A stretch of DNA of 64,000 bases from Planctomycetota bacterium (GTDB lineage: Bacteria > Planctomycetota > B15-G4), in NCBI GenBank assembly GCA_029259695.1, contig JAJDEQ010000164.1:34555-98554 (forward strand), read 5' to 3'. Under the pieces are notes generated by a model, which worked only from the letters and a program-made list of their open reading frames with translations, made no database searches and had not been told where the DNA came from. The position numbers and the translations under genes are program-made. Below, piece by piece: positions 1 to 9,606 of the stretch; position 1 is the first letter of the stretch; each line of letters starts with the position of its first letter.

Positions 1-256
1 GATCGGAGGCGCTGCGATGACTCACGGCGATCCAGGTCAGGTCGACCTCGCCACCGCGCGGCAACCGCCCGTGCGGGCGCTCGCCACCACGGCGGGCCGG
101 GCTCCGGACGGTCTCGTTCATGGCGCCTCGCGGGTGACTGCTGACGGCGATCGTCCGGCGACGACCGCTGACACCAAGCCCACAGCATGGCGAACGAGGG
201 GTCGCCGGTCCAACCCGGGTATGCTGTCGCGCCCCGCGCCCCCCGAGGAGATGGCC

Positions 257-1717
257 ATGGCCCGTCGGCGGACCCCGTGCATGTTCGTGCTCGCATTCGT
301 CGTCTGGGCGCACGTGGCGCCGACAGCGGTGCCGCAGACCCCCGATGACGCGCTCGCCGCGGCAGCGCAGGCGCGCGTCGCACCCTACCGGGACACGGTG
401 CAGGCGATCATCGATCGTTCCCTCGAGGTGGGCGGCGCCTTCCCCCTGCTCACCGAGCTGTGCACCCGCGCGCCGCACCGGCTGAGTGGTTCGCCGGGCG
501 CGGCGGCCGCGGTCGAGTGGGCACGTCAGCAGATGGAGCGAGCCGGCCTCGAGAACGAGCGGCTCGTGCCGGTCACCGTTCCCCACTGGGAGCGCGGGTC
601 GATCGAGCAACTGCACATCGTCGCGCCTGCGGCACTGCGTGAGGAGCTGACCATCCTCGCCCTCGGCGGCACCGAGGGCACCCCGCCCGAAGGCGTGAGC
701 GGTGAGGTGATCGAGGTGCAGTCCTTCGACGAGCTGTTCGAACGCGCCGCCGAAGCCGAGGGCAAGATCGTGTTCTTCAACCGCCCGATGGACGCTCGCC
801 TGCCGAGCACGTTCGAGGCCTACGGCGGTGCGGTCGGCCAGCGCGCGAACGGCGCGGCCGAGGCGGCCAAGGTCGGCGCCGTCGCCGCGATCGTGCGCTC
901 CGTGACGACACGCCTCGACGACTTCCCCCACACCGGCGGCATGCGCTACCAGGACGGCATCCCGCGCATCCCCACCGCGGCCGTGAGCACGCTCGATGCC
1001 GAGCGTCTGTCCACGCTGATCGAGCGGGCCGGCCCGATCGAACTCACCCTGCGGCTGGACGCCCGCTGGCGCGACGACGCCCCGTCCTTCAACGTCGTGG
1101 GCGAGATCGTGGGTGACGAGAGGCCCGAGGAGATCGTGCTCGTGGGCGGGCACCTCGATGGCTGGGACGTGGGCCAGGGCGCACACGACGACGGCTCGGG
1201 CAGCATGCACGCCCTGCAGGCCGTGCGGCTGATCAAGCAGCTCGGGCTCTCACCACGCCGCACGATCCGCGTGTGCCTGTTCATGAACGAGGAGAACGGC
1301 CTGCGCGGGGCCGCCGCCTACCGGGCCGCCTTCGCCGACGAGCTGGAGCGACACGTGTTCGCGCTGGAGTCGGACCGTGGCGGGTTCACGCCGCGCGGCT
1401 TCACCACCAACGCGAAGCCCGAAGCGCGCGCCATCATCGAAGCGGTGGCCGGGATGTACACCGCCGTCGGCGCCGACAAGGTCATCGATGGCAGCGGCGG
1501 CGCCGACATCAACGGCCTGGCCACCCACGGCGTGGTGCTCGCGGGCTACCTGCCCGACGGCCAGCGCTACTTCGACCTGCACCACTCCGAGCGCGACACG
1601 CTCGATCAGGTGAGCCCGCGCGAACTCGAGCTGGGCGCGGGCGTCATCGCCGGGCTGATCTACGTCGTGGCCGACCTCGAACAGACCCTGCCGCGCAACT
1701 TCGACAGCGATCGCTGA
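257..1717 (+). CDS. Secreted M28 family zinc peptidase
   Basis: Predicted exported metallo-aminopeptidase/carboxypeptidase of 486 residues. The frame is open further upstream, but ATG 257 is preferred: GAGGAG at 245-250 lies 6 bases before it, and translation then opens with a signal peptide (MARRRTPCMFVLAFVVWA, cleavage near residue 30). The two-zinc M28 ligand set is visible: GGHLDGWD (His299), HDDGSG (Asp311/312), NEEN (catalytic Glu345 and ligand Glu346), ESD (Asp373) and LHHSE (His442/443). The insert between about residues 130 and 270 fits a PA (protease-associated) domain, as in plasma glutamate carboxypeptidase-like members. The gene stands alone and converges on the porin gene, 22 bp away. 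In that gap CGGAC (1721-1725) and GTCCG (1731-1735) can form a weak hairpin. Family assignment is firm; the substrate is unknown. Confidence 0.88.
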   Translation: MARRRTPCMFVLAFVVWAHVAPTAVPQTPDDALAAAAQARVAPYRDTVQAIIDRSLEVGGAFPLLTELCTRAPHRLSGSPGAAAAVEWARQQMERAGLENERLVPVTVPHWERGSIEQLHIVAPAALREELTILALGGTEGTPPEGVSGEVIEVQSFDELFERAAEAEGKIVFFNRPMDARLPSTFEAYGGAVGQRANGAAEAAKVGAVAAIVRSVTTRLDDFPHTGGMRYQDGIPRIPTAAVSTLDAERLSTLIERAGPIELTLRLDARWRDDAPSFNVVGEIVGDERPEEIVLVGGHLDGWDVGQGAHDDGSGSMHALQAVRLIKQLGLSPRRTIRVCLFMNEENGLRGAAAYRAAFADELERHVFALESDRGGFTPRGFTTNAKPEARAIIEAVAGMYTAVGADKVIDGSGGADINGLATHGVVLAGYLPDGQRYFDLHHSERDTLDQVSPRELELGAGVIAGLIYVVADLEQTLPRNFDSDR

Positions 1718-1739
1718 CCGCGGACGAGGAGTCCGGGCT

Positions 1740-3182
1740 CTAGAAGTCCGTCTGCCAGCGCATGAGGAAGATGTCGGCGTCGCCGTTGACGCTCTCGTCC
1801 ATGTCCGCCCGGACCCAGTTGAACATCATCCGCGTGTTGCGGCTGAGGTACCAGTTGAGGCCGACGGTGTAGTCGGTGAGCTCGCCGCCGGTGAGGTCGG
1901 CGTCCTCGAGGTCGAGCGTCGACCAGCGAGCGGCCACCTCCCAGGCGCCCTTGCCCTTCTTGCCGTCCTTGGTGATCACCGGATCCTCGGGCACCACGCG
2001 GTTGAAGGCGCCGGCGCCCTTCTTGTACGGACGCGACTCCCCGGTGAGGAAGTAGCTGGCGTAGACGTATCCGCCATCGAGCTGGGGGTCGTCCATGGTG
2101 TCGCTCTCGACGTCGGCCCGGACAAACTCACCCTGGACCGAGAACGGGCCGTCGACGTAGGCCGCCTCGACCCCCATCAGCAGCATGTCGTCCGCCTCGA
2201 AGTCGCCCGTGTCCACGAAGCGCTGGAGCTGGTGCGCCTCGGGACGTGAGCGGAAGCGCAGCATGTCACCTTCGATCGAACGACTGCTGATGGCCGCACC
2301 GAGGTGCAGCAGGCGCTGGTTGTCGGGCTGATACAGGGCCAGGCCGCTCAGACGCGCGGTGACGGCGCCCGAGCCGTCGCCGGAGGCGTCACCGAAGCTG
2401 TCGGTGCCGTCGCGGAACACACCGACCTGCAACGCGACGCGCTTGTCGGCCCAGGTCTGGGTCGTCCCGATACCGGTGCTGCGCCCGGGCACGAGGGCGT
2501 TGGGCAGGGCCCGTTCCAGGAAGGTGACGTAGTTGGAGCTCGTGTTCTCCTCGAGACTGAACGGCTCCTTGAACTGACCGACGCGCACGTTGTCGATGAC
2601 CGGCAGCTGGTTGAACTGCATGTACACGTCCTTGAAGTCCGCATCCCCGCCGGCGAAGTCGTACTGGGCCTTCCACTGGAGCTGCTTGTCGTAGACGTCG
2701 CCCGACATGTAGATGCGCGAGCGGCGGAACTCGCTGCCGTCATCCAGGTTGCCGACCGAGTCCTCCGCGTTGCTGTCGCCGCTGGCGAACGTGTTGTCGA
2801 CCTGGATGCGGCCGCCGATCTTGATGTTGACGTCATCGCTCTCGAAGCGCAGGCCGTCCTTCCAGCGCACCTTCATGCCGCCGTTGGCCTCGGCGATCTG
2901 GGCCTTGAGGCTCTCGAGCGTCGAGCCCAGCTGCATGTCCGGGCCGAGGATCGACTCGATGTTGGCGATGCGTTGCTCGAGGTCGCTGAGCTGCTGCAGC
3001 AGGGCGGCGTCCACGCTGCCATCCCGCTTGCCATCGACATCCGCGGGCGCGGCCGCGGGCTCGGTGGCGGGTCGGGCCGGCTGCCCTGGCCGGACCGGCA
3101 GGGCAGGCTCGTCGCCCACCAGCAGCAGCTGTCCGGTGGCGGGGAGCGTGAGGACACCAAGGGCGATCAAGCTGGTGATCAT
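1740..3182 (-). CDS. Phosphate-selective porin O/P (OprO/OprP-like)
   Basis: Outer-membrane beta-barrel of 480 residues. A signal peptide (MITSLIALGVLTLPATGQ) is followed by a short coiled coil (about residues 55-90, LLQQLSDLEQRIANIESIL). A barrel of alternating aromatic strands then ends in ...FLMRWQTDF; a terminal Phe is typical for BAM-dependent barrels. The motifs GGRIQVD, YDFAGGDADFKDVYM and VGQFKEPFSLEE are those of the Porin_O_P family. ATG 3182 is chosen over the upstream in-frame start at 3341: only it gives a signal peptide, and the longer start would place the Pho box (3297-3325) inside the coding region. No clear ribosome site is visible. Last gene of the Pho cluster, probably supplying phosphate to the Pst system. 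Specificity is inferred from family and context. Confidence 0.85.
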   Translation of the reverse strand: MITSLIALGVLTLPATGQLLLVGDEPALPVRPGQPARPATEPAAAPADVDGKRDGSVDAALLQQLSDLEQRIANIESILGPDMQLGSTLESLKAQIAEANGGMKVRWKDGLRFESDDVNIKIGGRIQVDNTFASGDSNAEDSVGNLDDGSEFRRSRIYMSGDVYDKQLQWKAQYDFAGGDADFKDVYMQFNQLPVIDNVRVGQFKEPFSLEENTSSNYVTFLERALPNALVPGRSTGIGTTQTWADKRVALQVGVFRDGTDSFGDASGDGSGAVTARLSGLALYQPDNQRLLHLGAAISSRSIEGDMLRFRSRPEAHQLQRFVDTGDFEADDMLLMGVEAAYVDGPFSVQGEFVRADVESDTMDDPQLDGGYVYASYFLTGESRPYKKGAGAFNRVVPEDPVITKDGKKGKGAWEVAARWSTLDLEDADLTGGELTDYTVGLNWYLSRNTRMMFNWVRADMDESVNGDADIFLMRWQTDF

Positions 3183-3296
3183 CTGGGTCAAGGGGGAACT
3201 CCGAGCGAATGGCGTCGGGGATGTCGTCGGCTGATCGGGACCGCATGGTCCACGTCTGCGAGCTGCATGGAATCCTGTCCGCCCCTCCAGCGTGCT

Positions 3297-3325
3297 GCGT
3301 GTGCGCTTCGTGAAGAAACGATGAA
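3297..3325 (-). promoter_or_regulatory. Pho box upstream of porin gene
   Basis: On the plus strand three 7-mers recur with an 11-bp period: GCGTGTG, TCGTGAA and CGATGAA, each separated by 4 bp. The same layout (GTG, GTGA and GTGA/ATGA cores) occurs before pstS (10664-10692) and phoB (13324-13352). This 7+4 direct-repeat geometry is that of PhoB binding sites. It lies 115-143 bp before the porin ATG. Confidence 0.6.
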
Positions 3326-3448
3326 ACCACCTCGCGCTCACTTGCTGGCCACGGAGCCCCCCGCGCTCCCGAATACGGCCTCCCCCAGGGCCCTCACGGC
3401 CCCTCGAGGCCGCCCCCGCAGGGCCCCGCAGCCCAGCGGCCGGTCCTC

Positions 3449-3466
3449 CCCCCCGGCGCCGGGGGG
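3449..3466 (-). terminator. GC-only palindrome after phoU, likely terminator
   Basis: CCCCCCGGCGCCGGGGGG is a perfect 18-bp palindrome ending 10 bp beyond the phoU stop codon. It would form a very stable RNA hairpin at the 3' end of the pst-phoU transcript. There is no U-tract, so it may stop transcription by structure alone, with a Rho-like factor, or act only as a 3' stabiliser. Confidence 0.5.
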
Positions 3467-3475
3467 CTCGGAATC

Positions 3476-4159
3476 TCAGATCGCGTCGTACTGGTGCGGG
3501 CGTGAGAGCGGCCAGTGACGGATGTCGATCGCATCCACCATGAAGACCACGTCCTCGGCGATGTTCGTGGCCAGGTCAGCGATGCGCTCCAGGTTGCGCG
3601 AAGCGGAGAGGCACAGCAGGCTGGCCTCCACGGCCGAGGGGTCGCGCTTCATGCGCCGCTCGAGCAACTCGAAGTGGGCCCGGTTGATCTCGTCGACGAT
3701 GTCGTCCCGGGGAACGACCAGGCGTGCGGCGCTGGAATCACGCTCGACCAGGGCGTCGAGTGCGTCGCGCAACATGCCCCGGCAGGTCTCGGTCATGCGC
3801 TCGAACTGCAGCGGCTCGTCGAGGGCCGGCAGGGCGAACAGATCGAGAGCCCGTTGGGCGATGTTCTTGGCCAGATCGGCGATGCGCTCCAGGTCGTTGT
3901 TGATCTTCATGATCGCCGTGATGAAGCGCAGGTCGCCGGCCACCGGCTGGTGCAGTGCCAGCACCTTGAGGCACTCCTCGTCGATCTGCAGTTCCATCTG
4001 ATCGATGTTCTGGTCGGAGTTGATGACGCGTCGAGCCAACTCCGCCTCACGCCGGACGAGCGCTTCCGTCGCGTCACGCACCGCGGCCTCGACCAGTCCA
4101 CCCATGCTGAGGATGTTCTGTCGCAGCTTCGTGAGATCACGCTGCAGATGGGTGACCAT
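3476..4159 (-). CDS. phoU: Phosphate transport system regulatory protein PhoU
   Basis: A 227-residue all-helical protein with two PhoU repeats. The first (about residues 15-110) carries the metal-binding type motif ERIADLAKNIA, and the second repeats it as ERIADLATNIAED near residue 195. PhoU couples the Pst transporter to the PhoR kinase and keeps the Pho response off when phosphate is plentiful; this is family knowledge. Length matches known PhoU (about 220-240). The start ATG 4159 has AGGAA at a sensible distance. It follows pstB by 81 bp and is the last gene before a GC-rich hairpin. Confidence 0.95.
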   Translation of the reverse strand: MVTHLQRDLTKLRQNILSMGGLVEAAVRDATEALVRREAELARRVINSDQNIDQMELQIDEECLKVLALHQPVAGDLRFITAIMKINNDLERIADLAKNIAQRALDLFALPALDEPLQFERMTETCRGMLRDALDALVERDSSAARLVVPRDDIVDEINRAHFELLERRMKRDPSAVEASLLCLSASRNLERIADLATNIAEDVVFMVDAIDIRHWPLSRPHQYDAI

Positions 4160-4240
4160 GTGGGTTCCTGCCTGGCTTGGAGTCGTCCCGACGGGTTGCG
4201 CCGGCTGGGGGCGTCCGGATGAACTGTTTCCGAGTCCGGC

Positions 4241-5176
4241 TCAGCCGAATCGGCCGGTGATGTAGTCTTCGGTCTCGCTGCGCTGCGGTGAGGTGAAGAT
4301 GTCCCGGGTCGGGCCGGCCTCGATCAGGTAACCGCGGTACATGAACGCCGTGTAGTCACTCGTGCGCGACGCCTGCTGCATGTTGTGGGTGACGATCAGC
4401 ACCGAGTAGCTGCCGCGCAGCTCGTCGATCAGGTCCTCGATGCGACCCGTGGCGATGGGGTCGAGCGCCGAACAGGGCTCGTCCATGAGCAACACCTCGG
4501 GCTCGGCGGCGATGGCCCGGGCTATGCACAGCCGCTGCTGCTGACCACCCGACATGCCCAGGGCGCTGTCGTGCAGGCGGTCCTTCACCTCCTCCCACAG
4601 GGCGGCGCCGCGCAGGCTGCGCTCACACACTTCGTCGAGCACCTGTCGCCGCCGCTCGCCGTCGATACGCAGCGGGTAGACCACGTTCTCGTAGATGCTC
4701 ATGGGGAAGGGGTTGGGCTTCTGGAAGACCATGCCCATCCGCTTGCGCAGCTCGATCACGTCCACGCCCGGCGCGTAGATCGATTCGCCTTCCAGGCGCA
4801 TGTCGCCCTCGGTGCGCACCGTGTCGATCAGGTCGTTGAGCCGATTCACCGAGCGCAGCAGGGTGGACTTGCCGCAGCCGGACGGACCGATCAACGAAGT
4901 GACCTTGTTGGCCGGGATCGACAAGCCGATCTCGTACAGAGCCTGCACCTCGGCGTAGTAGAGGCTGAAGGCGTCGATGTCGAGCACGTGTTGCTCGGCC
5001 AGCATGGCCTCGTGCGTCGCGGTGTGGATGCGTTCACCGCGCTCGATCGTGTCGAGGATCGATGGCTGGTCACGGTCGCGCGGAACGGTCCGGCCGACCG
5101 ACGGCGGAGTGATCACCCCGTCGGACGAGGCGGACGACAGGGACACAGACTCGGGAGAGGTCAGGGTTTGCTCCAT
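4241..5176 (-). CDS. pstB: Phosphate ABC transporter ATP-binding protein PstB
   Basis: ATPase subunit of the high-affinity phosphate importer, 311 residues. It has Walker [10 protein letters not shown], signature [16 protein letters not shown], Walker [14 protein letters not shown] and the switch His in VTHNM. The PstB-specific stretch [15 protein letters not shown] is also present. About 45 residues precede the usual PstB start (ISVYYGxxxAL-like [13 protein letters not shown] near residue 70), so the N-terminus is longer than the family norm of about 250-270. The ATG overlaps the pstA stop as TGATG (5174-5178), so the two are translationally coupled. Confidence 0.97.
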   Translation of the reverse strand: MEQTLTSPESVSLSSASSDGVITPPSVGRTVPRDRDQPSILDTIERGERIHTATHEAMLAEQHVLDIDAFSLYYAEVQALYEIGLSIPANKVTSLIGPSGCGKSTLLRSVNRLNDLIDTVRTEGDMRLEGESIYAPGVDVIELRKRMGMVFQKPNPFPMSIYENVVYPLRIDGERRRQVLDEVCERSLRGAALWEEVKDRLHDSALGMSGGQQQRLCIARAIAAEPEVLLMDEPCSALDPIATGRIEDLIDELRGSYSVLIVTHNMQQASRTSDYTAFMYRGYLIEAGPTRDIFTSPQRSETEDYITGRFG

Positions 5177-6873
5177 CAGATCCGTCCAGTCACGTAGCGG
5201 CGGCGGAGTCTGCTGCGAATCGAGATGGCGGCGATGTCGAGCGCCACGACGATCCCGATCAACAGCAGGGTGGTGGTGAAGACCATGGGCTTGGCGGCTT
5301 CGCTGTTCTGGCTGTGGAAGCCCAGGTCATAGATGTGATACCCGAGGTGCATGAAGCTGCGCTCGAGGTGCACGAACGGCGCGTGCATGTCCAGCGGCAG
5401 CTCGGGCGCGAGCTTGAGGGCGCCCACGAGCATCAGCGGCGCGACCTCGCCGGCACCACGGGCGATGGCCAGCACGAGCCCGGTCATGATGCCCGGCAAG
5501 GCCCGCGGCAGCACGATGCGCCGGATCGTCTGCCACTTGCTCGCACCGCACGCGTAGCTGCCCTCGCGCATCGAGTTGGGCACGGCGGCCAGCGCCTCCT
5601 CGGTGGCCACGATGACCACCGGCAGGGTCAGCAACGCCAGGGTCAGCGAGGCCCACAGGATGCCCCCGGTGCGGAAGGTGGGGCTGGGCAGCTTGGCGGC
5701 GAAGAACATCTCGTCGATCCAGGTGCCGGTGAAGTAGCAGAAGAACCCCAGGCCGAACACGCCGAACACGATGCTGGGCACGCCCGCGAGGTTGTTCACC
5801 GCCACGCGCACGATGCTCACCAGCAGGCCCTGCTTGGCGTACTCGCGCAGGTACAGGGCCGCCAACACACCGAACGGCACGACGAACACGGTCATGATCA
5901 AGGTCATCATGACCGTGCCGAAGATGGCCGGGAACACGCCGCCCTCCTGGTTGGCGAAGCGCGGTTCGTCGGTCAGGAACTCCCACCAGCGCGACAGGTA
6001 CACGCCCAGCTTGTCGAGCAACGACAGCTGGTTGGGCGCGAAGGCGCGCACGATCTCGGCGACCTGGATGCCGGCCTGCTCGCCGTCGGCCGTGGTCAGC
6101 TCCAGGGTGTACTCGTCGTTCAGCGCATCCAGCTCGTCGATGCCGGCGCGCAGCGTGTCGTAACGCCGGGTGCGGGCCTCCTCCGCGGCCTGGAAGCGCT
6201 GCTCGGCCTCGCGGTACGGGGCGGAGCGGAAGCCGTGATCCAGGCCCTCGGTGCGCAACTCGAGGCGCAACGCCTCGCCTTCGGCGTTGAAGTCGCCGAT
6301 GGGACCACGTTCGATCGCGCGCCGCTCGTGCCAGCGGTCGCGCACCTCGCCGTGCGCCGCCTGGAACGCAGCCCACACGGTCTCCGGGGTGCCCTCCACC
6401 ACGCCACCCGGGTGCTCGAAGCGCGTGGGTGTGCCGTAGAAGCGGCCCCAGTCGAGACGCTCGACGAGGATCGCCCAGTCCGGGTGCGTCTCGGCGACGA
6501 TGTCACTCTCGTCGGCCCATTCGAAGTGCTCGTCCGTGAGGTCGAAGTTGGCGCTGCGCATGAGGCGTCGCAGCGCTCCCCCGCTGTCGGGGATCTCCTC
6601 GACTCGCGTCAGCTCGCCCATCAACGCGTCGCCGTCCTGCAACTCCAGGTGCACCAGCGGCACGGGCCAGAAGGTCGTGGTGCCCATGGCGACGACGAGC
6701 GAGATCAGGCCCACGATCATGAACACCGCGACCGAGAGCGCTCCCCCGGTGAGCCAGGTCATGGGCTCGCCGTGGGCGAACAGGGACGCCGCACCCCGGC
6801 CGCGACGGGGGCGCTTGGAGGACGGCGCCCGCGCGGGTGACGCTGCCTGAGGCGGTGGGTTCACGACGCTCAC
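5176..6873 (-). CDS. pstA: Phosphate ABC transporter permease PstA, long form
   Basis: Inner-membrane permease of 565 residues, about twice the size of E. coli PstA (296). One membrane segment near residues 40-65 is followed by a periplasmic stretch of about 240 residues (a DUF3333-like N-terminal region, rich in charged and helical segments). The permease core begins near residue 315 ([21 protein letters not shown]). The EAA loop reads [20 protein letters not shown], followed by [18 protein letters not shown]. The GTG start overlaps the pstC stop (GTGA) and the stop overlaps pstB. Long PstA proteins with this extension are known from other phyla; its role, perhaps docking PstS or sensing, is not established. 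Confidence 0.93.
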   Translation of the reverse strand: MSVVNPPPQAASPARAPSSKRPRRGRGAASLFAHGEPMTWLTGGALSVAVFMIVGLISLVVAMGTTTFWPVPLVHLELQDGDALMGELTRVEEIPDSGGALRRLMRSANFDLTDEHFEWADESDIVAETHPDWAILVERLDWGRFYGTPTRFEHPGGVVEGTPETVWAAFQAAHGEVRDRWHERRAIERGPIGDFNAEGEALRLELRTEGLDHGFRSAPYREAEQRFQAAEEARTRRYDTLRAGIDELDALNDEYTLELTTADGEQAGIQVAEIVRAFAPNQLSLLDKLGVYLSRWWEFLTDEPRFANQEGGVFPAIFGTVMMTLIMTVFVVPFGVLAALYLREYAKQGLLVSIVRVAVNNLAGVPSIVFGVFGLGFFCYFTGTWIDEMFFAAKLPSPTFRTGGILWASLTLALLTLPVVIVATEEALAAVPNSMREGSYACGASKWQTIRRIVLPRALPGIMTGLVLAIARGAGEVAPLMLVGALKLAPELPLDMHAPFVHLERSFMHLGYHIYDLGFHSQNSEAAKPMVFTTTLLLIGIVVALDIAAISIRSRLRRRYVTGRI

Positions 6874-9497
6874 AACTCGTAGGCCCGTCGCCGGAAGCGC
6901 TGACGCACGATCTCCGCCAGGGTGTTGATCACGAACGTCATGGCGAACAGCGTCAGCGCCGCCAGGAACAGCACGCGGTACAGCGATCCATTCTGCACCG
7001 CTTCGGGCAGTTCCACGGCGATGTTGGCCGACAGCGTGCGGAAGCCGTTGAACAGGTTGGCTTCGAGCAGCGGTGTGTTGCCCGCAGCCATGAGCACGAC
7101 CATCGTCTCACCCACGGCCCGGCCCAGACCGATCATGACCGCCGAGAAGAGGCCGCTCATGGCGGTGGGCACCACGACCCGCGTGGCCGTCTGCCAGGGC
7201 GTCGCCCCGGTGGCCAGCGACGCCGCGCGCAGGTGTTCGGGGACGCTCGACAGGGCGTCCTCCGCCAGCGTGTAGATGATCGGGACGACCGCGAAGCCCA
7301 TCACGAAGCCGACGATCAGCGCGTTGCGCTGCACGTACGTGCTGGTCGGCGACAGGTCGAGCTGCCCGAAGCCCAGGCCGCCCCGGGGGTCGAGGCCGAG
7401 GCCGTCCAGCATGTGCGCCAACCCCCAGGCCAGGCCGAGCGTGGCCACGACGCCCCCGCCGAACTTGAGCAGGTCGGCCACGGCCAACTGGCGGCGCGTC
7501 CAGTCCACCGACGCGCGACGCAGGGCCGGCGTCACGTAGCGACTCAGCAGCCAGGCCATGCCCAGCGCGCACAACGGGGCCAGGATCAGCACCCAGCCTC
7601 CCGACGCCTCGCCGGCGCTGCCCGCGAGCCAGAGCTTCACGTTGCCCCCGAGCAGGCCCTGCTCCACGGCCGGTGCGACGAGCTTGCCCAACAGCAGGCC
7701 CACCGGGACCGCGGCGGCGATCAGCAACATGCGCGGCCAGCCCGAGAGACGGACGGCTCGCTCGCCCGGCAGCAACTGCCACAGGTACGCGCCCGCCAGC
7801 CAGGTGAAGGGCACGGCGAAGAACGCCATGAGCGTCGCCACCAGGTGTGTCTCGACCAGCGGCGCCATCCACAGCGCGGCCAGGAAACCCAGCACGACGC
7901 TGGGCAACGTGGCCATCATCTCGATCGACTGCTTGACCCGCGCGCGCGCCGAGCGGACCAGGAACTCACTGGTGTAGATCGCGGCCAGGATCGCCAGTGG
8001 CACGCTGAAGATCATCGAGTACACAGTGGCCTTGAGCGTGCCGAAGACGAGCGGCATGAGGCCCAGCTTGGGCTCGAAGTCATCGGTCGCGCCGGACGAC
8101 TGCCAGACGTGCACCGGGCCGCTCTCGCCCTCGTACCACACCTTGCCGAACAGCGCGGGCAGCCTCGTCTCGGGGTGCGGGGCATCCAGTCCGAAGCGCT
8201 GCAGCCCCCCCGCCGTGAGCGCCAGCATGCCGTCACCACGCGGCATGAGGTTCACCGCCTCCGCCGGCGAGGCAGCGTCGGTGACCGTCTCGAAGATCAG
8301 GTCGTCGGTGGGCACGTAGTAGCCACGCAACGAGCCGTCCGCGAACGCAGCCACGAGCGTGCGATTGCGCGAGGACGACGCCAGCGCCGTCACCGCTGAC
8401 CCTCCGCTCGGCAGCTCGTGCGCCCGCGTGAGCCGGGTCTCGTCGTCGCCCTCGCGACGGCTCAGGAACCAGCCGTAGACGCCGCCGCTGCTGTCGCCGG
8501 TCACGATCGTGGTGCGGCCCAGCATCCAGTCCAGCACGGTGAGTTCGGTGCCGTCGTTTCCCGGCAGCAGGTTCACCGTCTCCGCCAGGCGTACATCCGT
8601 GCGCGAGGCGACCTCGTAGCGCCGCAGCAGGCCGTCGTTCCACGCGACGTAGACGGCGGTGCCGAGTTCGTTCACCAGCAGGTGATCGGGCTCGCCCACG
8701 TCGGGGCGGGGCTCGTAGGGCAGCTCGGTGTCGGTGGTCTTGAACGACACCTTGCCGGTGAGCAGGTTGGGGCGCGCGCGCAGCTTGGACAGTCGCAACC
8801 CGCCGTCCTCGCGCAACGTGAGCAGCATGCGCGTGGTGCCCGCGACCACGTGGCGCAGCCGCACGACCGGCGAGCTGCTCTTCGACCGCACCGGCTCGTC
8901 GGCCTCGGCCAGCAGGCCGTGGTAGCGCACCTGCAGTGCCGGCGTCATCTCGGCCCGGCCGGTCCGATACGCGAAGCGATCACCCGGCTCCAGGTCGGCG
9001 ATCGTGTCCTGGAGCGGCGCCAGGTCCTCGGCATCGGTGATGAACTCCACCGACACGCCCACGCGGCCGAGGCGCACCGAGCCGTCGGCGAACGCCGCCG
9101 CGAACGTGCCGTCGAGCACCGACACGTCGAAGTGCGTGGGCTCGACGCCGTCGAACAGGTGCCTGCGTTCGAGCTCGGCCCCCGTGGACAGCTCGTAGGA
9201 GCAAGCCGTGCCGTCCTCGAGCAGCGTCCAGCCCACGAACTGCTGCTCGTCGGTGCCGAACGCGACCGGACGGTCTGTCTCCAGGTTGGCCACGGCGACG
9301 GCGGCGGCCTCGCTCGCCGTCGAGTCGCCGAACAAGGGCAGCACGACCCAGACCAGGAACAGGAAGATCGTGGTCACCGCCACGATCGTGCCCAGCCCGC
9401 CGATGGTGATGCACCAACGCGAGACCGACTCGGCGAGTTGGACGCGCCGCGTCGTCTTGCGACTCGCCTTGCGCCCCGTGAAGCTCTTGTCGGTCAT
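6870..9497 (-). CDS. pstC: Phosphate ABC transporter permease PstC with large periplasmic domain
   Basis: An 875-residue permease, nearly three times the size of E. coli PstC (319). A membrane segment at about residues 28-56 is followed by about 420 periplasmic residues in repeating beta-rich blocks (VGWTLLEDG, FADGSVRLGRV, VAWNDGLLRRYEV, AAFADGSLRGYYV), suggesting a WD40/beta-propeller-like fold. The transport core starts near residue 480 (FGTLKATVYSMIFSVPLAIL). Its EAA motif is EDALSSVPEHLRAASLATGA, then TPWQTATRVVVPTAMSG. There is also an extra membrane-spanning insert between core helices (about residues 590-730). The start ATG 9497 is preferred to the upstream in-frame codon at 9560, which would add 21 residues of no apparent meaning. 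Couples with pstA by GTGA overlap. Confidence 0.93.
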   Translation of the reverse strand: MTDKSFTGRKASRKTTRRVQLAESVSRWCITIGGLGTIVAVTTIFLFLVWVVLPLFGDSTASEAAAVAVANLETDRPVAFGTDEQQFVGWTLLEDGTACSYELSTGAELERRHLFDGVEPTHFDVSVLDGTFAAAFADGSVRLGRVGVSVEFITDAEDLAPLQDTIADLEPGDRFAYRTGRAEMTPALQVRYHGLLAEADEPVRSKSSSPVVRLRHVVAGTTRMLLTLREDGGLRLSKLRARPNLLTGKVSFKTTDTELPYEPRPDVGEPDHLLVNELGTAVYVAWNDGLLRRYEVASRTDVRLAETVNLLPGNDGTELTVLDWMLGRTTIVTGDSSGGVYGWFLSRREGDDETRLTRAHELPSGGSAVTALASSSRNRTLVAAFADGSLRGYYVPTDDLIFETVTDAASPAEAVNLMPRGDGMLALTAGGLQRFGLDAPHPETRLPALFGKVWYEGESGPVHVWQSSGATDDFEPKLGLMPLVFGTLKATVYSMIFSVPLAILAAIYTSEFLVRSARARVKQSIEMMATLPSVVLGFLAALWMAPLVETHLVATLMAFFAVPFTWLAGAYLWQLLPGERAVRLSGWPRMLLIAAAVPVGLLLGKLVAPAVEQGLLGGNVKLWLAGSAGEASGGWVLILAPLCALGMAWLLSRYVTPALRRASVDWTRRQLAVADLLKFGGGVVATLGLAWGLAHMLDGLGLDPRGGLGFGQLDLSPTSTYVQRNALIVGFVMGFAVVPIIYTLAEDALSSVPEHLRAASLATGATPWQTATRVVVPTAMSGLFSAVMIGLGRAVGETMVVLMAAGNTPLLEANLFNGFRTLSANIAVELPEAVQNGSLYRVLFLAALTLFAMTFVINTLAEIVRQRFRRRAYEL

Positions 9498-9590
9498 GTG
9501 AAGTGCGATCGGGTGGGAAGGAGCCTCGTGTCCAGGGACACGCCGGGCGCCGACGAGCACAGCCCGCCAGCGCCCTTCGCGTCACATCGC

Positions 9591-9606
9591 CCCGGGAGAC
9601 CCCGGG
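9591..9606 (-). terminator. Hairpin between pstS and pstC
   Basis: CCCGGG (9591-9596), AGAC, CCCGGG (9601-9606) forms a 6-bp stem directly abutting the pstS stop codon, 94 bp before pstC. Such an element could attenuate read-through or protect the pstS 3' end, giving more PstS than permease. The stem is short and no U-run follows. Confidence 0.3.

Noticed and set aside
3183..3341. Longer porin start at 3341
   Set aside because: It would bury the signal peptide 53 residues in and place the Pho box inside the gene.
5314..8399. Long open frames on the plus strand opposite pstA and pstC
   Set aside because: They are antisense to clear permease genes and rich in Arg/His/Gln/Gly from high-G+C third-position bias, with no domains and no ribosome sites.
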